NCBI GenBank assembly: GCA_964463825.1
Contig: CAYXEF010000002.1
Coordinates: forward strand, 1 to 64,000
DNA from: Syntrophosphaera sp964463825
Lineage (GTDB): Bacteria; Cloacimonadota; Cloacimonadia; Cloacimonadales; Cloacimonadaceae
Direction: 5' to 3'
Length of the DNA: 64,000 nt
Below, piece by piece: positions 1-7,212 of this stretch. The notes beneath the pieces are model-generated. The model worked only from the letters and a program-made list of their open reading frames with translations, had not been told where the DNA came from and searched no databases. Positions within the stretch are counted from its first letter, which is position 1; the number at the start of each line of letters is the position of its first letter. The position numbers and the translations under genes are program-made.

Positions 1-9
1 GATTTTCGC

Positions 10-38
10 TTGACAGAAAAAGGGAGGAAAAAAAGGGT
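10..38 (+). promoter_or_regulatory. Candidate promoter of the tRNA-Asp gene
   Basis: A perfect TTGACA (10-15) lies 58 bases before the mature 5' end of the tRNA. The hexamer after a 17-base spacer is purine rich and does not resemble TATAAT. The call rests on the -35 match and on the same CTTGACA element recurring before other genes in the window. Confidence 0.4.
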
Positions 39-67
39 GCATCAACAAATTGATATTGAACAGCGCC

Positions 68-145
68 GGGGGCGTAGTTCAGTTTGGTTAGAACGTCTGC
101 CTGTCACGCAGAAGGCCGCGAGTTCGAGTCTCGTCGCTCCCGCCA
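68..145 (+). tRNA. tRNA-Asp (anticodon GTC)
   Basis: The full cloverleaf can be folded by eye. The acceptor stem is 68-74 with 135-141 (one G-U pair), the D stem 77-80 with 91-94, and the anticodon stem 96-100 with 108-112. The anticodon GTC is at 103-105. The T stem is 118-122 with 130-134, around a TTCGAGT loop. The discriminator is G142 and CCA is encoded at 143-145. It inserts aspartate at GAC and GAU codons. A terminator follows directly, so it is probably a one-gene transcript. Confidence 0.97.
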
Positions 146-152
146 TATACTC

Positions 153-179
153 GGATGCCCAAGCGGCATCCCTTTTTTT
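153..179 (+). terminator. Rho-independent terminator of tRNA-Asp
   Basis: A 7-bp perfect stem (GGATGCC 153-159, GGCATCC 165-171) encloses a 5-base loop and is followed by seven T residues (173-179). It ends the tRNA transcript just upstream of waaA. Confidence 0.9.
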
Positions 180-196
180 GAGGAAGCGTTTTTGCC

Positions 197-1426
197 ATGA
201 CCTTGACCCTATTCCGCCTGATCAACCGGCTCCTGGAACTGCTCTGCCTGGTTCTGTCCCCCCTGCTGCTCCTGCTGCTCTGGTCGAAGAAATACCTTGC
301 GGCTCTTGATTGGAGGGCTCCCGACACCCAGTGCGGCATCCTGATCCATGCAGCCTCAGTGGGCGAAGTCAATGCTGCGCGGCCATTGGTGGAATCACTG
401 CAAGAACGCTATCCGGCCAAAGCACTGCTGATCACCACCACCACCCTCAGCGGTTTGGAACACGCCCGCCGTCTTGGATTGCCCGCCCGTCTGGCAGTGC
501 TGGATCTGGCGTTGTTGCGTTCCCGGCAACTGCGATCGATCAATCCTGGACTCATCCTGATCGTGGAAACTGAGATCTGGCCCAATCTGCTTGATCAAGC
601 CTCCAAACAGGGCCGGGATGTGGTGTTCGTCAATGCCCGCCTATCTGGACCAACGCTGATCAGGTACTCCAAAGCAAAACGTCTGTTATCAAAACTGGGA
701 AGATCTGTCAAGGCCATCTTTGCCCAGACGGAAGAGGATGCGGATCGATTCCGGCAGCTGTTTTCCGCTCCCGTAAGCTGCGCCGGCAATCTCAAATACG
801 CTCTCACGTTGCCTGATCACGATCCTGCGGCTCTGCGAGCTCTTCACGGCTATCAGCCGGAGGATTTCATAGTCTGCCTCGGCAGTTCGAGGCCGGGTGA
901 GGAGGCTTTGCTGCGCGATGTATTGAGCCAGTTACGGGCTCAGATCCCGCGTCTCAGGCTGATCGTCGCGCCCCGCCACCTGCAACGTTTACAAGAGGTC
1001 CGCACGGTTTTTCCCGAAGCCGGATCCTTGTCCGATCCAGCCAGCCAGGACGGGACTGCTCCAGAGATCCTGATCATCGATACGATGGGGCGGCTGACGG
1101 AGTTTTACTCTCTCTGTGACCTGGCCCTGGTCGGAGGTGCATGGGCAGACTGCGGTGGTCACAATCCGTTGGAACCGGCCTTTTACGGCAAAGCGACGCT
1201 GATCGGACCACATCATTCCTCCTGCCGGGGCTCTGTGAACGCGCTAAAGGCCGCAGAGGGCATAGAGGTCGTCGCAGCTGAAGAGCTGGAGAAAATTATC
1301 ATTGACCTGTATCGGGATCCGGCGAAAAGGGTAAAAATGGGATTAAACGCCCGGAACTGCGTCGCGCGCAACAGCACGGCGCTGGAAAAACACTTGTCAG
1401 GACTGCAACCATGGCTCAGCCACTAA
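197..1426 (+). CDS. waaA: 3-deoxy-D-manno-octulosonic acid (Kdo) transferase
   Basis: WaaA (KdtA) transfers Kdo from CMP-Kdo to the lipid A precursor at the inner face of the cytoplasmic membrane, an early step of LPS core assembly. The 409-residue product has a hydrophobic N-terminal anchor (about residues 5-30). The family motif HAASVGE is at 51-57, with Glu57 the likely catalytic base. It is followed by an LLITTTTLSGLE stretch, and the C-terminal GT-B domain has GGHNPLEPAFYG-type nucleotide-sugar binding residues. Length is normal for the family. It implies a Kdo-containing outer membrane and pairs functionally with kdsD at 37.3 kb. The start is the ATG at 197 after AGGAAG. Confidence 0.95.
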   Translation: MTLTLFRLINRLLELLCLVLSPLLLLLLWSKKYLAALDWRAPDTQCGILIHAASVGEVNAARPLVESLQERYPAKALLITTTTLSGLEHARRLGLPARLAVLDLALLRSRQLRSINPGLILIVETEIWPNLLDQASKQGRDVVFVNARLSGPTLIRYSKAKRLLSKLGRSVKAIFAQTEEDADRFRQLFSAPVSCAGNLKYALTLPDHDPAALRALHGYQPEDFIVCLGSSRPGEEALLRDVLSQLRAQIPRLRLIVAPRHLQRLQEVRTVFPEAGSLSDPASQDGTAPEILIIDTMGRLTEFYSLCDLALVGGAWADCGGHNPLEPAFYGKATLIGPHHSSCRGSVNALKAAEGIEVVAAEELEKIIIDLYRDPAKRVKMGLNARNCVARNSTALEKHLSGLQPWLSH

Positions 1427-1497
1427 TTGTGTACCGGCGCTCGCTGAAGCGCCGTTTGACAGGGCGGATCAGCGTCCGCCCCTACAGTCGGGAAGCG

Positions 1498-2475
1498 ATG
1501 TATTACGAACGAGCCGGCGCGGAAAAACTCCGGTGCCTGCTCTGTCCCCACACCTGCGTGCTGAGAGTAGGGGAGAGCGGACGCTGCCGCGGCAGGCAAA
1601 ACCAAAACGGCAAACTGATCGCGGTCAATTACGGCCTCAGTATCGGGGTGGGCTTGGATCCAATAGAAAAGAAGCCGCTCTATCATTTCCGGCCGGGTTC
1701 TCAGATCCTGTCTCTGGGCTCCAATTCCTGTAATCTGAGCTGCTTTTTTTGCCAGAATTATACCAGCAGCCAGGAGCCCTGCCCCACCAGCTATCTCTCG
1801 CCGCAAGACCTGAAAGATCTGATTAGTCAATACGCCCATAACGGTCTTCGCCAAGTCGCGTTCACCTACACCGAACCTTTCACCTGGTATGAATATATCT
1901 ACGATTTCGCCCAGCTGGCGCCGGAATGCGACATCGTGCTGGTCACCAACGGATTTGTCAATCCGGAGCCGCTGCGGCAACTGCTTCCGCGGATCAAAGC
2001 CTTGAACATCGACTTGAAATCCATCCGCAACGAGTTTTACCGCGAGCATTGCCAAGCTGCCCTGGAACCGGTCAAAGAGACCATCCGCTCGGCCTGCGCG
2101 GCAGGAACGCACATCGAACTGACCAATCTGCTCATTCCCGGCCTCAACGACAGCGATGGCGAGATCCTGGACTTGGCTGAGTTCGTGGCATCAGTCGACC
2201 GGCGCATCCCGTTGCATATCTCGGCTTATCATCCAGCCTGGCGGGCCACGCTATCAGCCACGCCCAGTTCCGCCGTACTGCACGCCTGCGAATTGGCCTC
2301 AACCAAACTGGACTACGTCTACGCCGGCAACATCCAATGCCACAATTGGAGCGAAACGCGCTGTCCCAATTGCCAAGCTTTGCTGATCACAGAGCAACGC
2401 CGGAGCGTGGGGCTCGCTGCCGCCGGACGTTGCCGGCAGTGCGGAAACCAGATTTATGGTGTGTTTGCATGCTGA
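1498..2475 (+). CDS. amrS: AmmeMemoRadiSam-type radical SAM enzyme
   Basis: This is a radical SAM protein of the AmrS family, whose substrate is not settled. The radical SAM cluster motif CxxxCxxC is Cys78, Cys82 and Cys85 (CNLSCFFC). The family N-terminus is clear: CLLCPHTC at 13-20 followed by an ESGRCRGR stretch. The C-terminus adds a four-Cys zinc-ribbon-like tail (CPNC ... CRQC). I chose ATG 1498 (325 residues) because family members begin close to the CLLCPHTC motif. An in-frame ATG at 1411 inside waaA would add 29 unconserved residues. The AMMECR1 and Memo partners of the named system are not adjacent. The stop overlaps the next start by 7 bases, indicating co-transcription. Confidence 0.85.
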   Translation: MYYERAGAEKLRCLLCPHTCVLRVGESGRCRGRQNQNGKLIAVNYGLSIGVGLDPIEKKPLYHFRPGSQILSLGSNSCNLSCFFCQNYTSSQEPCPTSYLSPQDLKDLISQYAHNGLRQVAFTYTEPFTWYEYIYDFAQLAPECDIVLVTNGFVNPEPLRQLLPRIKALNIDLKSIRNEFYREHCQAALEPVKETIRSACAAGTHIELTNLLIPGLNDSDGEILDLAEFVASVDRRIPLHISAYHPAWRATLSATPSSAVLHACELASTKLDYVYAGNIQCHNWSETRCPNCQALLITEQRRSVGLAAAGRCRQCGNQIYGVFAC

Positions 2476-2834
2476 AGCTGTTGCGCGACAAGCTGAGTTT
2501 GGCAGATATCATCCTGATCGCGGTATTGCTTGCCGCAACGGGCTTCAGCGCCCGGCTCTATTCCCAGCGGCAAACCCGGAGGCAGGTTTACATACACAAA
2601 GACAGCAAACTGATCGGCATCTATCCGATCAACTCAGACCGGGTACTCCGCCTCGATGAACATAACACGGTGGCGATCGAGGATGGCAAAGTGCGGATGT
2701 TGTCAGCCGATTGCCCGGATAAACGTTGCGTGCGGCAGGGAACAGGTGACACGCTGCCGATCATCTGTCTGCCCAACCGGGTGGTGGTGGAAATCCGTGC
2801 CCGGGACGAGGAACGCCGGTTGATCGTGCGATGA
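2469..2834 (+). CDS. NusG domain II family protein, membrane anchored
   Basis: This small protein (121 residues) has one N-terminal membrane segment (about residues 10-27), then a NusG domain II-like beta fold that should face the periplasm. The hallmark is SADCPDKRCVRQG, followed by ICLPNRVVVEI, the usual ending of this family. No enzymatic role is established. The two cysteines in CPDKRC are typical and may be redox active or bind a ligand. The start ATG 2469 lies inside the end of amrS. The stop overlaps the next ORF by 4 bases, so this is one operon. Confidence 0.8.
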   Translation: MLKLLRDKLSLADIILIAVLLAATGFSARLYSQRQTRRQVYIHKDSKLIGIYPINSDRVLRLDEHNTVAIEDGKVRMLSADCPDKRCVRQGTGDTLPIICLPNRVVVEIRARDEERRLIVR

Positions 2835-4777
2835 AGGGCATGCTCAGCTTCGCCTTGTATGTGTCCAGCCACGGCTTTGGCCACGCCACACGCATGGCCG
2901 CACTGGCAAGGGAATTCAATCGCTTCGGGATCCTGACCCACATCCGCAGCACAAGGCCAGAACATCTGTGGCGAGCCCTGGATCCTGATCTGTCCAGCTT
3001 GGAGGCAGTCAGCATCGACGTCGGCGTCAAACATAAGGCTGATTTGGAACCGGATCTGGAAGCGACCCGTGAAGCTTTGTTGGGGCTGATGAAACAGCGC
3101 CTGGACATCATCGACCGGGAAGTGGATTTTTTACGGCGGGAGCAGATCGACCTGATCATTGCCGATATCCCCTGGTTGGTGGTGGAGGCGGGCAGCTACG
3201 CCCAGGTGCCGGTGTTTGCCGTCTCGAACTTCGATTGGGTTTTCATATATAGCCAGCTGTTTGCCGATCTGCCAGAGTTGAGACCGTTGATCAACACCAT
3301 ATACGCCCTGTATCATAGGACAGATCATGCTTTCCGCCTGCCATTCAGTTCAGCGCGTAGCATGGCCGCCTTCCGTAGTATAGAAAAAGTTGGCCTGCTG
3401 GCCGCAGTATCAGAGGATGTTAAGGATATCCGCGGCCTGCAGGGTTTGACCTGGGAAACTCCCATTTTGACATGCGCCTTCGGCGGCGAGGGGGATCTGG
3501 ATCTGGACCTGGACAAACTGTGCCCAGCCTGGCCGGGATTAGTCCTCTCTCGGCATGAATCCCGTGCTGGCAATCACATCCAGGTTCCCGCCGCTGCCGA
3601 TTTTTCCGATCTGATCCACAATAGCAACGCCCTGCTCACCAAACCCGGATACAGCAGCTTCGCCGAGGCTGTGCAATATGGCACCAAGATTCTCTATCGG
3701 GCCAGACCCCATTATCCCGAAGAGGAGATACTGATCAGTGGATTGAAGAAATACCGCGGGTCCTGGGAATTGCAGCGGCTCGATCTTTCCACCAGTGCCT
3801 GGAAGCGGCTGTTCCATTCGGTCTTGGACAGCCCAACGCCAAACTATGTTTCCAATGCCAATGCCAGCGTTGCCGGGACGATAATCAAGCGTTACCTGGA
3901 ACTGCGCAAGACCACGGCCACTTTGGAGTCTGTATTCGATATCGGAAGCAATAATCTGAACTACGCGCTGTTTGAAACCGGCGCCGGACAGCCCGTTCAT
4001 ACGGCTCAACTGGCCACGGGCTTGGGGCGGAATTATAAGCTGCTGTCGAGTGGGGAAGTGCGTATTCCAACCCAGAATATCACCCGCTTTAAAAGCAAAG
4101 TGTCCAGGTTTCTGGCTTTGGAACATCATGTCCCCTCTCAAAAACAAGCCCTGGCCACCGGCATCCAGCGTCGCACTGCGATCAGCGGGCAATTGGCAGA
4201 TTGGTTCCAACGTCGTTGGCAGATCGATTATCGTGTGCTCAGCGAACAAGAGGAAGCAGAATGGGGCTGGCTGGCTGCCCGGGATCTCGTTCCTGAGTTT
4301 GGCCTCGCCCTGGTGGTGGACGTCGGCGGCTTCAGCACTGAATTGTCTTTGGGCGATAAGCGCGCATTGCAGCAAAGTGTCAGCCTGCCTTTGGGTTTGT
4401 TGACCCTGCAGCGTGGCAACCTGGAAGGTCATGACACCTGGCAGCAGGTACGGAACTTCTTGGCCTCAGTGTCTTTACCGCGACCGGAGTCAGTTATCTG
4501 TATTGGTTTGGCGGCCACCACTCTGGCCAGACAGATCAGGACAATCCGCTTTCCTTCACCGGCAAAGCTCCACGGGATCAGGATCAGCCGTGTTGAGTTG
4601 GACCTGCCGTCATCCAATGACACCGGCCAGGAGCTGCTTGATCTGAGCGCGCGCTTTTACGCCCTGATCCTGGATCACTTTTATGCGACTTCCTTCACAG
4701 TCTGTCATTACGGCTTGTCATTTGGTTACAGTTTCCGCCTCAGGCGCAGGAAACGGCGATCCATTATTCAATCATGA
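2831..4777 (+). CDS. Fusion: GT-B glycosyltransferase-like domain plus Ppx/GppA phosphatase-like domain
   Basis: The 648-residue product joins two unrelated enzyme folds. Residues 1-355 look like a GT-B glycosyltransferase: SSHGFGHATRMAALAREF at 12-29 and a donor-site-like KPGYSSFAEAVQYG at 271-284. This resembles the N-terminal domain of plant L-arabinokinase and MurG-like transferases. Residues 365-648 are an ASKHA-fold Ppx/GppA-like domain. They show a first phosphate loop FDIGSNNLNYALFE (369-382), SEQEEAEWGWLAA (471-483), the second phosphate loop VVDVGGFSTELSLG (495-508) and IGLAATTLA (558-566). Ppx/GppA enzymes hydrolyse polyphosphate or pppGpp, but the substrate here cannot be read from sequence. 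The start is an ATGA overlap with the preceding gene, and the end overlaps miaB. Confidence 0.75.
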   Translation: MKGMLSFALYVSSHGFGHATRMAALAREFNRFGILTHIRSTRPEHLWRALDPDLSSLEAVSIDVGVKHKADLEPDLEATREALLGLMKQRLDIIDREVDFLRREQIDLIIADIPWLVVEAGSYAQVPVFAVSNFDWVFIYSQLFADLPELRPLINTIYALYHRTDHAFRLPFSSARSMAAFRSIEKVGLLAAVSEDVKDIRGLQGLTWETPILTCAFGGEGDLDLDLDKLCPAWPGLVLSRHESRAGNHIQVPAAADFSDLIHNSNALLTKPGYSSFAEAVQYGTKILYRARPHYPEEEILISGLKKYRGSWELQRLDLSTSAWKRLFHSVLDSPTPNYVSNANASVAGTIIKRYLELRKTTATLESVFDIGSNNLNYALFETGAGQPVHTAQLATGLGRNYKLLSSGEVRIPTQNITRFKSKVSRFLALEHHVPSQKQALATGIQRRTAISGQLADWFQRRWQIDYRVLSEQEEAEWGWLAARDLVPEFGLALVVDVGGFSTELSLGDKRALQQSVSLPLGLLTLQRGNLEGHDTWQQVRNFLASVSLPRPESVICIGLAATTLARQIRTIRFPSPAKLHGIRISRVELDLPSSNDTGQELLDLSARFYALILDHFYATSFTVCHYGLSFGYSFRLRRRKRRSIIQS

Positions 4778-5794
4778 GATTCTATATCGAAACCTACGGT
4801 TGCCAAATGAACACCGCGGACAGTGAACTGGTCAGCGATATTCTGCTTAAGGCAGGTTTCGAGCAGNNNNNNNNNNNNNNNNNNNNNNNNNNNNNNNNNN
4901 NNNNNNNNNNNNNNNNNNNNNNNNNNNNNNNNNNNNNNNNNNNNNNNNNNNNNNNNNNNNNNNNNNAACTTCTGTTCCTACTGCATTGTGCCCTACGTCA
5001 GAGGCCGCGAACGCAGCCTGCCACCGGGCTGGATCCTCGACGAAGTGCGCAAGTGCGGTGAATCTGGACGCAAAGAAGTGACTTTGTTGGGTCAGAATGT
5101 AAACTCATACTGCTATGGCGATTATGACTTTCCGCGGTTGCTTTCAGAATTGAATGGAATTGACAGCATCTATCGGTTGCGCTTCCTAAGCTCCCATCCC
5201 AAAGATCTGTCGGACCAACTGATCGAAACAATGGTCACAGGTAACATGATCTGTCCACAGATCCATTTACCGCTGCAAAGCGGCGATGATCATATCTTGC
5301 AGGCCATGAACCGTATGTACAAGCTCGAGCACTATCTGGGCCTGGTGGACAAGCTACGTAAAGCCATGCCGGATATAGCGATAACCACGGACATCCTGAT
5401 CGGTTTCCCTGGCGAAACAGAATTGATGTTCCAAAACACCATCAAGGCAATGCAGGAGATCCGCTTCGATTACGCTTTTTGTTTCAAGTATAGTCCCCGC
5501 GAACAAACAGCAGCGGCAAAAATGGGAGATCAAGTCCCGGAAATAGAACGCCTGCGGCGTTTACAGACCACGATTGAGTTGCAGCGTGAGATAACCCGTC
5601 AGAAGTATCAGGAACAGATCGGCAAGTTTGTCGAGGTCTATGTGGAAAGCCTGAGCCGGAGGTCCGCCAAGCAGGTGGCGGGTAAAACCCGGTCTGGCAA
5701 GATCGCGGTTCTTGCTGGAAACGAGCAGGATCTTGGCCATTTGAAAACAGCCAGGGTGGTATCAGCCACAGGCGGGACTCTTATCTGTGATTAG
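4774..5794 (+). CDS. miaB: tRNA-2-methylthio-N6-dimethylallyladenosine synthase, interrupted by an assembly gap
   Basis: MiaB methylthiolates i6A37 in tRNAs reading U-initial codons. The N-terminus (RFYIETYGCQMNTADSE) carries the first auxiliary-cluster Cys. After the gap come the last two cysteines of the radical SAM CxxxCxxC motif (NFCSYCIVPYVRGRE), then LLGQNVNSY, LPLQSGDD, TDILIGFPGE and a C-terminal TRAM domain. The two halves lie in different frames only because 100 Ns stand in for unknown sequence. By comparison with E. coli MiaB roughly 120 residues, including the second and third auxiliary-cluster cysteines and the first radical SAM Cys, are missing. This is an assembly artefact, not a pseudogene. 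Confidence 0.93.
4867..4966. other. Assembly gap (100 N)
   Basis: Exactly 100 undetermined bases lie inside miaB. The round length and the frame change across it indicate a scaffolding placeholder. The real missing length is likely about 350-370 bases, judged from normal MiaB proteins. Confidence 0.95.
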
Positions 5795-5806
5795 ATCCGC
5801 ATGATT

Positions 5807-5835
5807 TTGATAAGACATGTTATGTAAACTTATGG
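5807..5835 (+). promoter_or_regulatory. Weak promoter candidate before yicC
   Basis: TTGATA (5807-5812) and TTATGG (5830-5835) are separated by 17 bases in the 109-base space between miaB and yicC. The match is modest. The gap itself suggests a transcription start for the long run that follows. Confidence 0.3.
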
Positions 5836-5903
5836 CTCTGGCTGACAGCATTATGCTGGGGCCGGATCGATACTCTCCATCTTATGAGTGATTAGGAGTT
5901 ACG

Positions 5904-6779
5904 ATGAAAAGCATGACCGGTTACGGTAAAGCCAAAACGCTGCAGGATGGCATCGAATTGGAGTTTGAACTCAAGTCGGTAAATGGCCGATATCTGGATC
6001 TGCGTTTGTATCTTCCTCGGGAGATCAGTTTTTTTGAGTACAGATTGCGGCAATCAGTTGCGGAATCGATCAGCCGCGGTACTCTGGAGATCCGGGCCAG
6101 TTTTTACGATCATCGGGAGCCCCGCCTTCAACTCAATGAACTGAAGTTGAAAAAATACAATGATCTCATCTCCCAGGCGGCGCAAATACTTGATTTGGAG
6201 CACAACACATCTTTGGAGTTTTTGCTCAACGAACCCGGCATCATCGAATCTGCCGACAATCTGGATGAAGATCCACTTTTAAGTATGCTGCTCCAACAAA
6301 CTCTGGATCAGGCGCTGCATGCTTTGGTGGCGTCGCTGACCGCCGAGGCGGAGCAGATCCGGGAGACACTGCTGGGCTCCTCCCAATTGATGCTGCAACA
6401 TTTGGATACGATCGAAACCCAGATCCAGCCATATAAAAACGAACTTTACCAGAACATGAAAAAGCGCACAACCGAGCTGCTGAAAGGGCAGCCAACCGAG
6501 AATCTCGAGCAGCGCCTCTGGCAGGAACTGGCACTTTACATAGATAAATACGATATCCAGGAAGAACTGACCCGCTTGCGCAGCCACATCGCCACCTTGG
6601 CTAAGACTCTGAACCGTAAAGACGATAACGGCAAGAGCCTGAATTTTGTTCTGCAGGAAATCCAGCGCGAGGCCAACACCTTGGGCTCGAAGTTTTCCAC
6701 CGCAGCCTCGTTCCCCCATATTTTATCCCTGAAGGAAGAGGTGGAAAAATGCCGGGAGATCGTACAGAATGTCGCCTGA
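5904..6779 (+). CDS. yicC: YicC/YloC family endoribonuclease
   Basis: YicC-family proteins are metal-dependent endoribonucleases linked to small RNA turnover in enterobacteria. The 291-residue product begins with the canonical MKSMTGYGKA and ends with the conserved REANTLGSKFSTAA region plus an acidic KEEVEKCREIVQNV tail. Length is normal. The ATG follows a TTAGGAG ribosome binding site. The 3' end overlaps the next gene by 11 bases. In many bacteria yicC sits beside gmk and rpoZ; that context is absent here. Confidence 0.93.
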   Translation: MKSMTGYGKAKTLQDGIELEFELKSVNGRYLDLRLYLPREISFFEYRLRQSVAESISRGTLEIRASFYDHREPRLQLNELKLKKYNDLISQAAQILDLEHNTSLEFLLNEPGIIESADNLDEDPLLSMLLQQTLDQALHALVASLTAEAEQIRETLLGSSQLMLQHLDTIETQIQPYKNELYQNMKKRTTELLKGQPTENLEQRLWQELALYIDKYDIQEELTRLRSHIATLAKTLNRKDDNGKSLNFVLQEIQREANTLGSKFSTAASFPHILSLKEEVEKCREIVQNVA

Positions 6780-7206
6780 ACCTTTACTGACCTGGCGTTC
6801 CTGGCCCTTTGTCGAGCGACCGCTCAATTCCATTTTACTCAGCGCTTTCCTGCTTTTCCTAGCCTACTTTCTGTGGCAAGTGGCGGTCATACAATGGCAG
6901 CAGCCCTGGTACTATTATCTGGGCATGCTATTGGTGCTGGGCAGCCTTCTCCCCTATTTCATTCCCACCACCTACTTTGTTTATGAACACGAGATCGTGA
7001 TCATCTATCTGCTGCTCAGGATTACACGCAAATACAGCGATTTCGGCTGTTTTTACTGCGACCGGCGGGGCGTTATGCTCAGCACTTTCAAACTACCGCG
7101 CCGGCTGGATACTTTCCGGGGCCAGTCACTGCGCTTTTCCAAGGACCAGCACGAAAAAGAGCAGTTGCTGGAGATCCTGACCCGCAAGATCGGTAAAAGG
7201 TATTGA
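6769..7206 (+). CDS. Small membrane protein, function unknown
   Basis: The 145-residue protein has two hydrophobic segments (about residues 21-42 and 48-68) followed by a soluble basic C-terminal half rich in beta-forming residues (YFVYEHEIVIIYLLLRITRKYSDF). This layout resembles small bacterial PH-like membrane proteins, but I cannot assign a family. It overlaps yicC by 11 bases and lies 6 bases before rnr, so it is translated within the same operon. Confidence 0.7.
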   Translation: MSPEPLLTWRSWPFVERPLNSILLSAFLLFLAYFLWQVAVIQWQQPWYYYLGMLLVLGSLLPYFIPTTYFVYEHEIVIIYLLLRITRKYSDFGCFYCDRRGVMLSTFKLPRRLDTFRGQSLRFSKDQHEKEQLLEILTRKIGKRY

Positions 7207-7212
7207 AATTTC

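Noticed and set aside
1411..1497. Longer start for amrS at ATG 1411
   Set aside because: The additional 29 residues overlap waaA and resemble nothing in the family. Family members start near the CxxC motif.
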